From Kuschelorhynchus macadamiae (taxonomy: Eukaryota > Arthropoda > Insecta > Coleoptera > Curculionidae), in assembly GCA_030620095.1 (NCBI GenBank), contig JAUTXW010001609.1, forward strand, positions 1 to 64,000: DNA of 64,000 nucleotides, in the 5' to 3' direction. Both the position numbers and the translations under genes were made by a program. Numbering within the stretch: position 1 is the stretch's first letter; each line of letters opens with the position of its first letter. Under the pieces are notes generated by a model. It was not told where the DNA came from, did no database searches, and was given only the letters and a program-made list of their open reading frames with translations. Below are positions 11,552 to 22,492 of the stretch, one piece after another.

Positions 11552-12584
11552 TCTTTCCTTTTATTATGAATAGTAAAGTGTGACCCAATTTTGATAAGTA
11601 GAGAGTCATTTATTAACACATATATACTGACTTTTAATACATTTTTATTCGTCGCCATTTTTGTCCGTCATGTTGAATACGTACCGGTTTATTCCTACAT
11701 CACATTTATTGGTTCTGCAAAATTTAAAGTCAGTTGAATAAGATTTTTTGACGTTGATTTTTAAAAAATATTATTTGGCCGCCGTTTTGTTCCCCTTGAA
11801 TTCGTACCACAATTTTACCAGTATATCACACTTAATGCTTGTACAAAATCTGTTTTGTTGTTTTTATTTATTCATACCAAAATCTTACCAGTTCATTCCT
11901 CTATAACACTTTTTTTGTGCAAGATTTGCGGTAAATTAGATAATTAATTTTTTCAGTAATCATTTGTGACAAAAATCACTGTGGTAAATAGTTTTTAAGC
12001 TGTGCCGTGACCTGACAGAGAGACAGGCAAACCGACAGATGGTTCTACGGAATTCACAAAACATATACTAGGGACGCTAAAACGTGAAGATATGTAAAAC
12101 TTGAGATGATTTTTTTCAGGATTACAAATATTATATTTAGCCACCATTTTGTTGCGTCATATTGAATTAGTACCACAGTTTCACTAGTTGGTTTGCAGAC
12201 CACAATTATTTAAGGCACACAATTTGAAATCAGTCTGTTAAGTAGTTTTTCAAGCTTAATTTTTAAATATTGTACTAAGCTGCCGTTTTGTTCCTTCAAA
12301 TTGGATTCGTACCAAAAGGTTACCAGATGATTCCTACATAATACTTGATTTTTGTGATTTTTTAACATATCACTAGGCCGCCATTTTGTTTTGCCATATT
12401 GGATTTTTCCCAAAATGTTACCAGGTCATCCCCATATGACCCTTAATTTTTGTCCAAAATTTGAAGTCAATCGAGTAAGTAGTTTTTTTTAGCTATGCCG
12501 CGAACAGACAGACCGACGGAATTGAGAAAACATGTGTTTTTTTACGATTACAATACTTCCATTTTATGAGGGAAATAAAAACAT
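11552..12584 (-). mobile_element. TTACTTCCCTCG element, reverse copy
   Basis: Read on the minus strand it starts near 12582 with a degraded TTATTTCCCTCATAAAA. It then gives the TCAATTCCGTCGGTCTGTCTG segment and repeated CCAATATGGC...AAATGGCGGCC motifs. It ends near 11552 with AAATTGGGTCACACTTTACT, which matches the 3' part of the copies at 4819 and 33078. No gene is encoded; the short minus-strand ORF at 12210-12413 falls across the repeat motifs and is not a gene. Confidence 0.7.
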
Positions 12585-12764
12585 TTTGAAAAAAAATGAT
12601 TCTATTGACTACCAATTTTGCGCAAAATTCAAGTTCGATATAAGTATGAACATCAAATAGCTAAATGGACTTTGCGGAAACATTTCTCTCTATAAATCCT
12701 TTTTCTTTTAAAAGAAAGTGTAACCTGACCCAGTTTAGTTCAGCATATAATTATCTAGTAACAA

Positions 12765-13348
12765 GTACAGGGTTTTCCCGTATAATTTGACACCCACCTA
12801 GAGTGTTTATTTGAATTGATACCGAAATGTCCTAAAGTTGCATAGTTTTCATCAGAATCAGAATTTTTTATCATAAATGCCAGAAAATTTTTGGAAATGT
12901 CAAATTTTGACAGATTGTCAATTTATTTTTAGTGGAATATTTGGTCCTACAAATTAAACGATAAATATATGTAATTTAATAGCTTTTTCTTCAGAGACTC
13001 CCGAGAAAATTGAGAAAAACCCTGCCATAAAAGGCAATGTATTCACACCGATTTCACCATATAATAGAGCATTTTCCGAATCTCTCTAACAGATACTGCT
13101 TCTTATGTCAGGGTTTTTGTAAAATTTGTCGGATGTCTTTGAAGATAAAGTTATTTAATTAGATATATGTATAATTTGCGAGAAAATACTCATTTGAAGA
13201 ACATATAATATAATATAATGTACTTAAAAAAATTGAGAACCTGTCAAAATTTAACATTTACGTGTGATGAAAAATTCTGTTAATTCATAAAAAAAAATTC
13301 AAATAAACTGGCCAGGTGGGTGTCAATATATACGGGGAAACCCTGTAC
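12765..13348. mobile_element. 584-bp terminal-inverted-repeat element (MITE-like)
   Basis: The left end GTACAGGGTTTTCCCGTATA is mirrored by the right end, which on the minus strand reads GTACAGGGTTTCCCCGTATA. Homology continues inward through GACACCCACCT and TTTATTTGAATT, and more weakly through TCAAATTTTGACAG / TTAAATTTTGACAGG, so the inverted arms are over 100 bp. No ORF is present. It is non-autonomous; the GTAC palindrome at both edges hides any target duplication, so I do not assign a superfamily. Confidence 0.8.
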
Positions 13349-13865
13349 ATATATTCAATTTATATTTTCTCTCATTCCCTTACTAGTGACGGAAGTTACA
13401 ATAAAGCCGACTTACCAATTTTTTAAAAATTTTGTATCTTTGAAAAGTATTGAAGATTTACATCCCCCGACACTTTGACTGAATATATTAGTTTTTCTAT
13501 AAAGGCGTCTTTTCGATAGACAAAGTAGTGTCGAACTTGTTCTCATTTCGACACTACCTTTTTTTACAAAGTTCTATTTTTAAAAAATCATGTGGCCACC
13601 TTAAATGAAACCAGTCACCCCTCAAAATTGAAAAACAAAAATGGTGCGCATGTAATGGCCACTTTTAACACCAACTTAAAAATATTCAACAGTAAGTATG
13701 TTTCCAAAGATAAGGCTTTTTAAAAATATAATACCCAAAATAGAAAAAAATAGAATAAGATACTCGTTTCATAAGATATTTATTCTCACTCGCCCTTTGG
13801 AAAATTCGCCTGGGATTCGTTTTCTAAATCTAATGCTATAAAATCATGAAATTAGTCTATACTTC
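13349..13865. other. spacer between two mobile elements
   Basis: No gene recognised. One imperfect inverted pair is visible: GACAAAGTAGTGTCGAA (13518) and TTCGACACTACCTTTTT (13546), a possible ~15-bp hairpin stem. Confidence 0.4.
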
Positions 13866-13869
13866 TATA

Positions 13870-15458
13870 TCTTTATCTATACTTCTAGTATAGATAGTAT
13901 ATAAAAGACTTAGTTGACTGACTCACTCATCACGCTCCAGCTCAAACCGCTTGAGGTAAAAGGCTGAATTTTGGCACACAGGTTGATTTTAGGGTTTAGA
14001 GGTTCGATAAGAAGGGGTTTTTCAAAACTCAAATTCCAAGGGGATGAAACCACCCCTTAAATATTGCAATATTTTGTATTAAAAAAAACGCTTCAACACG
14101 TGTTTTTTAATTTATTTTTTTACATATTTTAGGATTTTTTAAAAATTCATACATTTTGTTCAAAGCGGTGAAACCAATAATTAAATAATACAATATTTTT
14201 TTATTTAAAAACCGGTTAGTTTTTCGAAAAAACGCTAGAACACGTGTTTTTTAATCTATTTTTTTACATATTTTAGGATTTTTCAAAAATTCATACAATG
14301 TGTCCAAAGGGGTAAAACCATCAATTAAATATTATAATATAATTTATTTAAAAAACCGTTAGTTATTTTGAACTTGAACATAATATGTTTTATATTTTAT
14401 TTTTTTACATATTTTACAATTTTTTAAGCACCCAGACCCAGTCCAAGGGGCTGAAACCACCCCTTTAATATTACATTTTTTTATTTAAAAAAACGATTAG
14501 TTATTCGGAAAAACATTTAAACACGTGCTTTTTATTTTATTTTATTACGTATTTTAAGATTTTTTATAAATTTATACAGGGTTTTTGGAAAAAAACGGGT
14601 CACTGATTACTTTTTGCGATCTTTCTCAAACCGTTTGACGTAGAAAGTTGAGCTTGTGCGAACGGCTTGCTTTTAGAGTGCAGAGGTTCGATAAGAAGGG
14701 ATTCTTTGAAATTCATTTTCCAAGGTGGTGAAACTACCCCTTAAATGTGTATAGTGGACTCGAAAGTTATCAAAATAAAACCTCTTCTTGGTTTAAAGAA
14801 CCAGCTATAATAACTCCAAAAAATAGCACCGCAGATGAAATAAATCTAGCTTTATTGGAAAAAATTACTGCTCCACAATTGACATACTACTCAATAGATG
14901 TAGTTATAGACCAATAAAATACGGTTAATTTTCCTGTCGAGTGTCTACACTCTCTAAACCCCAGAGGAATCCCTCCTCATGAGTTAACTTTAAAAGTGGG
15001 GTCACCAGTGATGCTTATTCGAAATTTAAAACTACCCAAATTGTGTAATGGAACTCGGCTACAGGTTAAAACAATGTAATAGAGTCTACTATTATTTCTG
15101 GCCCTGGTCTGGGAGCAACAGTTTTTATACCACATATCCCTTTAATTCCTTCTGACTATCCTTTTCATTTTAAATGTGTACAGCTTCCTTTAGAGCTTTG
15201 TTTAGCCATGACCATTAACAAAGCTCAAGCTCAATCCTTCAGTAGAGCTGGAGTAGACTTTCCCTACGATTGTTTTTCGCATGGTCAACTCTATGTCGCT
15301 TGCTCTAGAGTAAGTTCGCGTAGTAGCTTGACTATTTTACAGCCAGAGAATGCAACAACAAACGCATAAAAAGTTACTCAAATGAGGCGATTTCAGTACC
15401 TCTTTATACCCCTTTCATTATATTCATATACGCGAACGAAGTCGCGGGTACCCGCTGG
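13870..15458 (+). mobile_element. Helitron with decayed helicase region
   Basis: The 5' part (from ~13870) has TAGTATATAAAAGACT followed by GACTCACTCATCACG and a GGTTCGATAAGAAGG block, the usual start of insect Helitrons. The 3' end is textbook: hairpin CGCGA-ACGAAG-TCGCG at 15431-15446, eight spacer bases, then CTGG at 15455-15458 followed by T. This fits the CTRR terminus inserted between A and T. Four ~130-bp tandem units around a GGGTGAAACCA word fill 14039-14560, and the 13928-14060 block is repeated at 14606-14740. A Pif1-type helicase remnant occupies 14780-15369; the Rep/HUH domain is absent, so the copy is non-autonomous. The exact 5' TC boundary is uncertain. Confidence 0.85.
14780..15369 (+). 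pseudogene. Helitron Pif1-like helicase, C-terminal remnant
   Basis: Conceptual translation gives SWFKEPAIITPKNSTADEIN, then VGSPVMLIRNLKLPKLCNGT, then after a frame interruption HIPLIPSDYPFHFKCVQLPL, LAMTINKAQAQS and SHGQLYVACSRVSS, ending at TAA 15369. These are the last conserved blocks of Pif1-family helicases in Helitron RepHel proteins, which unwind DNA during rolling-circle transposition. Motif VI is visible as YVACSRV. In-frame stops near 14916 and 15079 and the loss of the Walker A/B and HUH regions make it non-functional. It lies immediately upstream of the Helitron 3' hairpin, as expected. Confidence 0.9.
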
Positions 15459-15469
15459 TATTGTAATAT

Positions 15470-16195
15470 AATGTTTCATGTTGCATGAGAGAATATATTA
15501 GTGATTTTAATAGTTACATAATTAATATACTCTTGACGAGGTTAATGCCACAAATAGATTAAAATATTCAACAGAGTGGGCACATTGAAATTATGATAAC
15601 AGTTTTCAATTATGGATTTTTTTTTCAGCGACTATATCAATTATATCAGCCCTGAGATTAATTGCATAACGGGTAATCGTCGTTTTATTTGATAATTTAT
15701 AAACGCAAAAAAATTATAGTGTCGCAGAAACTATTCATAACTAATGAAAAATACGTCGTGCCTCTCCCAGATAAACTTATTTACGGTCGGCATTTGAAGT
15801 GACATTTTCCATTTGATTTAATACTTCATTGAGAACCCCAACAAACTGGCGACTTTGGCCTATTTTCAACGTCACGTTTAACTGACTGTTTTATTTGCTA
15901 TATTGTCAGATCTATTTGTATCTTGCGTGTGCAATATTTTGAAAGTAATTTGTAATCACAGGCGCATGAAACAAATATTAATTATCTTGTACCTCAGGAA
16001 ATGTAAACCCAGCATACTTTCATTTAGACAATCCAAGGTTTAGGCATGAGCGACTTGTTAAAAACATTACAGCAAAATTGCCGAAAAAGTAATAAATATT
16101 AATACCTATCCTCAGTAAGTAAAATTGATATGCATTCTAATCATCATACTATCGTTCTAAAATTATTGTTTTCTATAAAAAACTGTAAAAGTAGA
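15470..16195. other. AT-rich spacer, nothing recognised
   Basis: No ORF with a recognised domain, no RNA gene and no clear repeat. Confidence 0.4.
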
Positions 16196-16201
16196 AAAAT
16201 A

Positions 16202-16358
16202 TTTTTTTTGGGATGACCGCTAAATCACAATGTCATTTTGTCAAACAGTAGACCCGCGTTTCTGACTTAAGGTTTTTATCAGTATGGTCAACTTAATAAG
16301 ACACGTCTCTACGGTTGGCCAAATTTCATTGTGTTCTAGCGGTCATCCGAAAAAGAAA
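16202..16358. mobile_element. ~155-bp short inverted-repeat element
   Basis: GGATGACCGCTAAATCACAATG at 16211-16232 is mirrored at 16327-16348, where the minus strand reads GGATGACCGCTAGAACACAATG; the match continues into the T-rich outer flanks. About 20 of 22 positions pair. The internal ~95 bases are non-coding. This is the layout of a small MITE, or alternatively a simple hairpin locus. Confidence 0.65.
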
Positions 16359-16836
16359 ATCTTTTCTTCTTTTATAGTTTTTTGCCGCGTTAATATATAC
16401 ATAGTTTTGATTTCACTACTCTTAGGTTATGAGTTTCGCAACAGGTGGTATTATGCTACTCCGTGGTAATATCAGTATCGAGTCTGGCAAACACTTCGAA
16501 TTTTCTCTTGGTAACCACAAATGATGGAGAATTTGGGATGATTCTGTGTGTTAACTTTAGCGCTAGTTTCACTCGTCTCTCAACAAGTTAACTAATTGAC
16601 TGTACTCATGGAGACGTTAAATAAGAAACACGTGTAATAATTGTGATGGTATTTATGTAGAACAGACACCAGCTAATATTCAGAAAACAGGATAAAAAGT
16701 CATAAATATAGCAAAAATGCACACAGAAACTACGAAAATTCAATAAAACTTGCTTTCGACTAAGATCAAAACAGAGCCTCATATAAAAACGAAAGTTACT
16801 AGAAAAGGTAGAAATCCATAAAAATAAAAATTTATT

Positions 16837-16837
<1 letters not shown>

Positions 16838-16888
<51 letters not shown>
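16838..16888. repeat. TA microsatellite
   Basis: An uninterrupted TA dinucleotide run of about 50 bases next to the 3' side of the Penelope-like fragment. The overlapping ORF at 16284-16469 does not extend here and is not a gene. Confidence 0.95.
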
Positions 16889-16896
<8 letters not shown>

Positions 16897-16929
16897 AAAT
16901 AAAGATTTCTGATGCTGAGTTTATGCTCT

Positions 16930-18020
16930 TCAACTCTTGCTGATAGTTTGCCCCACGTACATCTTTTCACAATCCTGGCACGGAATGCCGTATATTCCGT
17001 AGTTTTCCAGTTTGATTTTATCTTTTGGGTGTCTGAGTAGTTTACTTATAGTTGTTTGTGGCTTATGTATCGTTTCTATGCTGCTTTCTTTCCCGGTTAT
17101 TAATAGCTTTCTCTATGCTACGATTTAGGTAGCCATTTTTTCTTTAAAGCACTAGATATTACCTTAAATTCGTTTTGTCTCATCTATGTTTCGGTTAATC
17201 GCACGGATCTAGATATTAGGGTATTTGCCACAGCTTGAATTTGTGCCGGGTGATGATGTGATCTTGCATTTAAATATCTGTCTGTATGTGTTGGTTTTCT
17301 GTACACGATGTATTCGAAATGTTCGTTATGCAGTTTTGTGACCAGAACATCTAAAAATGGTAGTTGGTTATTTTTCTCTAACTCTAGAGTAAATTGTATT
17401 CTGGGGTGGATGGAATTTACGTGAGTTAGAAATTTTTCGAGCTCTGCATGACCATGTTGCCATATAATAAATATGTCATCCATATAAACTTGCTTTCTCT
17501 AGAGCTTCTTTCTCGAAGTATATCTTAAATAAATTCTCAACTACTGGTGATAGCGAGGACTCCATTGAAGCACCATCCGTTTGTTTATACATTTGCCCGT
17601 TGAATGAAAACTAAGTATTTTTAAGACAATGCTCCGAGAGTTGTATTATATGTGCCTGGAAATCCTCGTTCATAGCAATCTTATCCAATACTTCGTCGAT
17701 GGGAATACCGATTTGACATCTAGACTTGCTATGATATCGTCGTTTCCAAGAACGATGTCTCGTATAATTCGAGTGAAATGCTCCGAGTTTTTTACAAATG
17801 AATCAGCTTTTTCTACAGCTGGTTGCATAATTTCAGAAAGATATTTCTCCAGTTTTTGTAGCGACGAATTAACAGCACTAACAATAGGTCTAATGGGCGC
17901 CCCTGGTTTGTGTATTTTTGGTAAACCGTAAAGTTTAGGACATCTGCTCGACTTTTCCCGTGGTATGATTTTTTGTTTAATTTCGGGGTTTATTGGTGAA
18001 TTTTTTGTGTATATATTTCT
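16930..18020 (-). pseudogene. Penelope-like retroelement: RT plus GIY-YIG fragment
   Basis: Minus-strand translation in order: KQKIIPREKSSRCP, LYGLPKIHKPGAPIRPIVSA (RT1), SDNSEHFTR-type spacer, IIASLDVKS (motif A Asp), YMDDIFIIWQHG (catalytic DD, motif C), NNQLPFLDVLVTK and YRKPTHTDRYLNARSHHHPA. After several frame breaks come the linker ISKLLRHPKDKIKLENYGIY and GIPCQDCEKMYVGQT, the start of the GIY-YIG endonuclease. This domain order is specific to Penelope-like elements, which reverse-transcribe at nicks made by the GIY-YIG nuclease. Frameshifts fall near 17480-17700 and 17185, and the nuclease is cut off after its second block near 16945. The longest intact piece is 17184-17483. No terminal repeats were resolved. 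Confidence 0.9.
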
Positions 18021-18024
18021 TTGT

Positions 18025-19625
18025 TAGAACAGAGATACGATATAATTTTTTTTTCTGTGATATTTAAATTACTTTTTGTCTACCTTATTTCTAATTTTAT
18101 TTGTCCCGAATAAAAGGCGTACCAAAGATATACAGTTTGAAGATCAGTCTCCCAAGAAACATTTTAAATTTCTTTTGGTTTTTTGATAACTTTATTGCAG
18201 TTGAAGCAGCTACTTTATAGTTATCCTGAAAAAAGTCAAAGACACTTCAAGAGTAAATGATCCCATCTACGTGTTTTAAGGCTAATGATAAAATCAAATC
18301 ATAAAACTATTAGGCGTTTACATTACATTGATTCTAACAGAGCCCTATGATATTCATTAAATATTTTTGTTAAAACTGTTTACTCCTTACAACCACCTTA
18401 AAATATTTTTGTTTTAATGTCGGTTTAAAATAGCCAAAGGAGCTTTAGGAGCTCAAATAAAAAAAGAGTCATAAAGCGTTCTTTAAACTTCTTTTTGTTT
18501 CAACTAAATAGTGATTTATGTAAGCCAATGAAAAAACCTTTTGGTTTTATTTTATCTTAATTTACCTTATAAAAATATAACCCTGATTTTGTTGCATAAA
18601 ATATGAACTCCAACGAAAATAAGTGAGTAAAAACCATAAAAAATAGTCATTTTAAACGCCAGAGAAAACAGAATTATATTAAAATAAAGAATTTACAGTT
18701 AACAAACCGAAGACCAATAGCTTCGCAAGAACATAACTGTTTAATTCCGTCTCTGAGAAAAATTACGCGTTTTTACAAAAAAAGGGGTTATGTTAGATGT
18801 AGGTTATACTTTAGCTACGTTCTCTCTTTTTTCTTTTTACACTTCAGAAATTTGGCCAGACCTAGGATAAACTTAAAACAAAACGGGTGGCACATGACAT
18901 TTGTCAAGTAAAATAAGCTAGTTGTAGGAGTAAATACTTTTATCACATACTTAAGAAAAAAGTACATCTGCACTGTAAGTGTATAAAGACTCTGAGTAAA
19001 TACTATGTAAGAACCCCAAATTAATATGTTACACCCCAATTTAATTTCGATACAAATACTGAGACACTTCATATTTTCTTAAAATGTCGGCGTCGTATAT
19101 TGTGTTGTACATTTAAACTTGAAGTATCAACCATATAGCACAGATACGATTAATTGGCTATATCACATATTTTTTCGAGATTATTTGGCATTTTTAATTG
19201 AGGTTGAATGCTTACGGGTTTTATCAAAGCTCTAAAAATGCACTCCTTAAAACAAAAATGTTTTAAGTTTTACCTTTATGTTTTAAGGCATCCTTATTGT
19301 ATTGATTGTATGAAAGCCCTAAGAAAGGCTTAAATCTAAGTAAAATGTTTTAACCTTCTTAAGAGTGTGCCCTCAAGGTTTTAAGGTTGTTGTATTATAG
19401 TTTTAAGAATGCTTTTAAAGAAAAGTTGTTTTAATAATGTATTTTACAGCTGAGCTGGGACAACCGCCTGTAGCTTGCGATAAAACTAAATATGTTACTT
19501 AGGTCTGTTTCTGAACATAGCGGCAATAAGTCCAAAACGAAGAACTGCATATCCCTATTGGTACAGTGATGAATTTGCTTTAAGGTAAACTCTTTAAATC
19601 TGTAATGTAGTGCAACGGTGACTTG
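18025..19625. other. AT-rich spacer, nothing firmly recognised
   Basis: No ORF with a recognised domain. TTTTAAGG-type words recur between 18210 and 19440 but I cannot define a unit. Minus-strand ORF 18815-19072 shows no known motif. Confidence 0.4.
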
Positions 19626-19630
19626 CGTTG

Positions 19631-19710
19631 GTCCGATTTTGGACGATAATCAAAGTGAAGCATCACTGCACCCGGCTAGTACTTGGATTAGTGACACCAG
19701 GGAAAGACCG
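19631..19710 (+). ncRNA. 5S rRNA-like internal promoter segment (SINE3-like or pseudogene)
   Basis: The segment GTCCGAT (19631), then AAAGTGAAGCATCACTGC (box A region) and GGCTAGTACTTGGATTAGTG (box C region), then ACACCAGGGAAA, follows the order and spacing of the 5S rRNA internal control region. The typical eukaryotic 5S has GGTTAGTACTTGGATGGGTG at the box C position. The 5' stem and the 3' complementary end of a true 5S gene are not evident. It is therefore either a degenerate 5S pseudogene or the head of a 5S-derived SINE. The downstream GC-richer 19710-19960 could be the SINE body. Confidence 0.6.
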
Positions 19711-19719
19711 AGTTCCGCC

Positions 19720-21030
19720 TAGAGACGGGCTGCTAACAATAGGTTTTAGCTGTTGTTGATACAATAATGATTGTGACGTTCTTTCTAAAGGTACTGTGAA
19801 GTGTAAATGCACGTTTCGGTATTTGGAAAACGTCGACGGACACTTCGATTCCGTGCCCTATATAATGCAAGGCATGGGGCACCAAAAAAGGCAACCACGG
19901 TTTACTGTAAGGGGGCATTATTCTTAGGTCTCAGGACATCGTGGTATGTCCAAACATCAAAAAGGACACCCTTTTAAATTAAAAAATAAAACTACAAAAA
20001 AAAACCAAAAAAGTATAGACAAATTCGAAAAACTTTTGAATAACTACAGTTGTTGATATAACATATGGCCCGTAATTGAAAGACCATCAAGTACATCCTA
20101 TGATCAAATTAACAGTAGTTAATTTACTAATCAAAAAATACAAAAATTAATTTCACAATTATTCGAGTATGCAAAATAGCCCTAGATATTATTCAGTTAA
20201 TGGACATACCTTAGAGTAAAAATATTACTCCAAAGGACATACCAATAAACATACATACCCAACAGGTTTAATTTCATAGGCACTTTTATTAACTTTATAA
20301 CTCCACTTTGTCAAATTACTCGGTTTTATAACTCTAAAATAATCATCATAAAACAACATAAAATAAAACATTATGTTTTACCCAAACTTATTAAATTTAG
20401 TTTTAACACTTTAGGTTAATCAAATATGTATGGATATAACGTAACGTTGAAAGTTCCGCTTATTAAAAATGAAAAGAAGTGTTATATATTAAACTTATTA
20501 GGACACAAAATACTTTGACTTGATTAAAATTTAATCAAAAAAATCCATAAAATTTAATGTTAGGAGGCACACACACGGATTTGTTGAATGACCATTAAAT
20601 AAAATTAAAAATATTTTTTGTAGGAATTTTTTAAAGAAAATTGGTTGTATAAGACAAAACCACACGGATGTATTCGGTTTACAACTATTTAAAACAGCTG
20701 AACATTAGAGAAAACTAAAAAGATTGCAAGTTGAAAATGTTTCAAGTCTTGAGTTTTGAATATTGAAGTCATAATAAAATATATTTTTGTTTTTCCTTAG
20801 CTTTACAATTTATCATCTATCAGAGACAATTTTGTAAAATAAACTATTTTTATGAGAAGGAAGTATATTTTTTTAGAAGTAAATAATTAACAACTTTGTA
20901 CAGTATTGGGAAGGGAAAGTAGTTGCCATGTCACTTATGAATTATTAATATCTTTAACAGAAATAATATGTTGTTGATTATATTGTTCTGGTGCACCAAA
21001 CCATCAACATTTTTTCAACTTTGTTATTTA
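19720..21030. other. spacer; possible SINE body then AT-rich DNA
   Basis: 19720-19960 is distinctly less AT-rich than its surroundings and may be the body of the 5S-like repeat. 19970-21030 shows nothing recognisable. Confidence 0.35.
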
Positions 21031-21033
21031 ACA

Positions 21034-21160
21034 TTTTTACTTCCCTCGTAAAAGGGGAGTATTTGGAGTATGTTTGAAAAGACGATATATGGGTTCCTAA
21101 ATAACTATGTATATACCGAACTAACTTGGGTCACACTTCACTATTCGTATAAAAGGAAAT
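21034..21160 (+). mobile_element. TTACTTCCCTCG element, internally deleted
   Basis: Starts TTTTTACTTCCCTCGTAAAA like the copy at 3211, then within ~60 bases reaches ATAACTATGTATATACCGAA and TTGGGTCACACTTCACTATT, which are the 3' part of the longer copies (4800, 33061). The whole ATGGCG-rich interior is missing, leaving a ~120-bp derivative. The 3' inverted repeat is not clearly preserved. Confidence 0.65.
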
Positions 21161-21164
21161 ATTT

Positions 21165-22400
21165 ATAATAAGTGGAGTTCCGGGTAAAGGAAATTTACCG
21201 ATATTGGTGTTTTCTAATTATTATTCGGATAGTATTGTACTCATTTGTCATATTACAGTATATTTGTATACTAGTAACTATCAATTAGATATATTTAAGA
21301 AGAATATCAAACTTCAGTGGTGTAACAAGACAACGTGGGGCTCTGGTGCCAAATCGTTAAAGTGGGCCTCCTCTTCTCTCTGTAATAAGTACATATATAT
21401 TATATAAATAAACAAAATTTAGGAAATTTCATAAATCGTAAAAAATATTGAAATCTCGTTTTAACATTCAGAATAGCTCCAGCAAAAAGGATAGGTATCA
21501 CAGAAAAATAAAATAATTTTTTAATTTTGCTTTCTTTTCCGCAGCTTTTTTTCTTTAAGCTGCTCATAATTGCTGCTTGTAAATCATTTTATCAGAACTA
21601 CGATGCTGAATACTCACAAAACAAAATATAAAATCAGTATCACTACAATTATACGCCTGTTTTAGTCTAGCACAGAACACAAACAATTAGCACCCAAAGC
21701 CAGTACCGCATCTTTAACTTTTGGGACCCTAGGCCCGCTTGAGATTACGGGCCTCTATCGGCACTATCCCCTAAAAGCATTACAGCTAGTGCCGCATTAA
21801 TTATTCTCGCCCAAACATATTTACACGCCCCAAGCTCGTGGGAAAAAGTAAGGACTAAAAAACATAGTCCTCTTCCATATAGCAGAAATGTATCCTCTCC
21901 TTTAATATGATAATAAATAAAAATTACCTACTTATTGATAAAATTATATAAACCATTTTTGAGGCGGCGGCGGGACCTCTTTTTGATAGGCGCTAGGCCA
22001 CTGCCTAATGGGTGTGGCCCTGCCCAAAGCAAATAATTTAAAATAAACTATCAGCTCAGTAAGTGTTTTGCATTTTCGCTCCTTATTCCCCGTAGAAATT
22101 TTGTTTGATTGATCTTTACCGACGTAAAGCGCTCCGCCGCGTCAGAAATAAACCTGCTGGTGAAGGCCAAGTAAAAATAAAAGGCTGTGTACCTGTTTGG
22201 TGCGCGTTATGGTCTATACATGCGGTGACACGGTTTTTGTCGCCTATCGATAAAAGTCGCGTAGTTTTGTAAATGTAATTTCCTTAGTTAAATGTGCGCT
22301 TTTATAAATCGTTAGTTTTTAGTTGGATAGTTTTAATATGACTTTTTCTATAGACTTTAACCAGGTCGCCGGGCCCCCAAAGGCTCAAGCCCTGGTGCAA
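21165..22400. other. spacer with GC-richer, probably repeat-derived islands
   Basis: 21660-21850 and 21960-22030 are GC-richer (for example GGCGGCGGCGGGACCTC) than the flanks and resemble degenerate dispersed-repeat DNA, but I cannot assign a family. No gene recognised. Confidence 0.35.
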
Positions 22401-22409
22401 CCGCACCAC

Positions 22410-22427
22410 TTAGGTTAGGTTAGGTTA
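22410..22427 (+). repeat. short TTAGG run (insect telomere motif)
   Basis: TTAGGTTAGGTTAGGTTA is about 3.6 copies of the pentamer that forms telomeres in many insects. It lies 66 bases downstream (minus strand) of the LINE stop codon at 22493, so it reads as CCTAA repeats in the LINE's 3' region. It is too short to be a telomere. Confidence 0.9.
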
Positions 22428-22492
22428 AAAGTGAGTGGATCAAACCGACCCTCCACTGCGACTCTGTGGTCTATTGTGGCTCACACCTATGT

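Noticed and set aside
16640..16800. Possible second GIY-YIG fragment on the plus strand (CDGIYVEQT)
   Set aside because: Only one short block resembles the domain and stops follow; not enough to call.
22410..22427. TTAGG run as a telomere or interstitial telomere
   Set aside because: Under four units and attached to a LINE 3' region; too short to call telomeric DNA.
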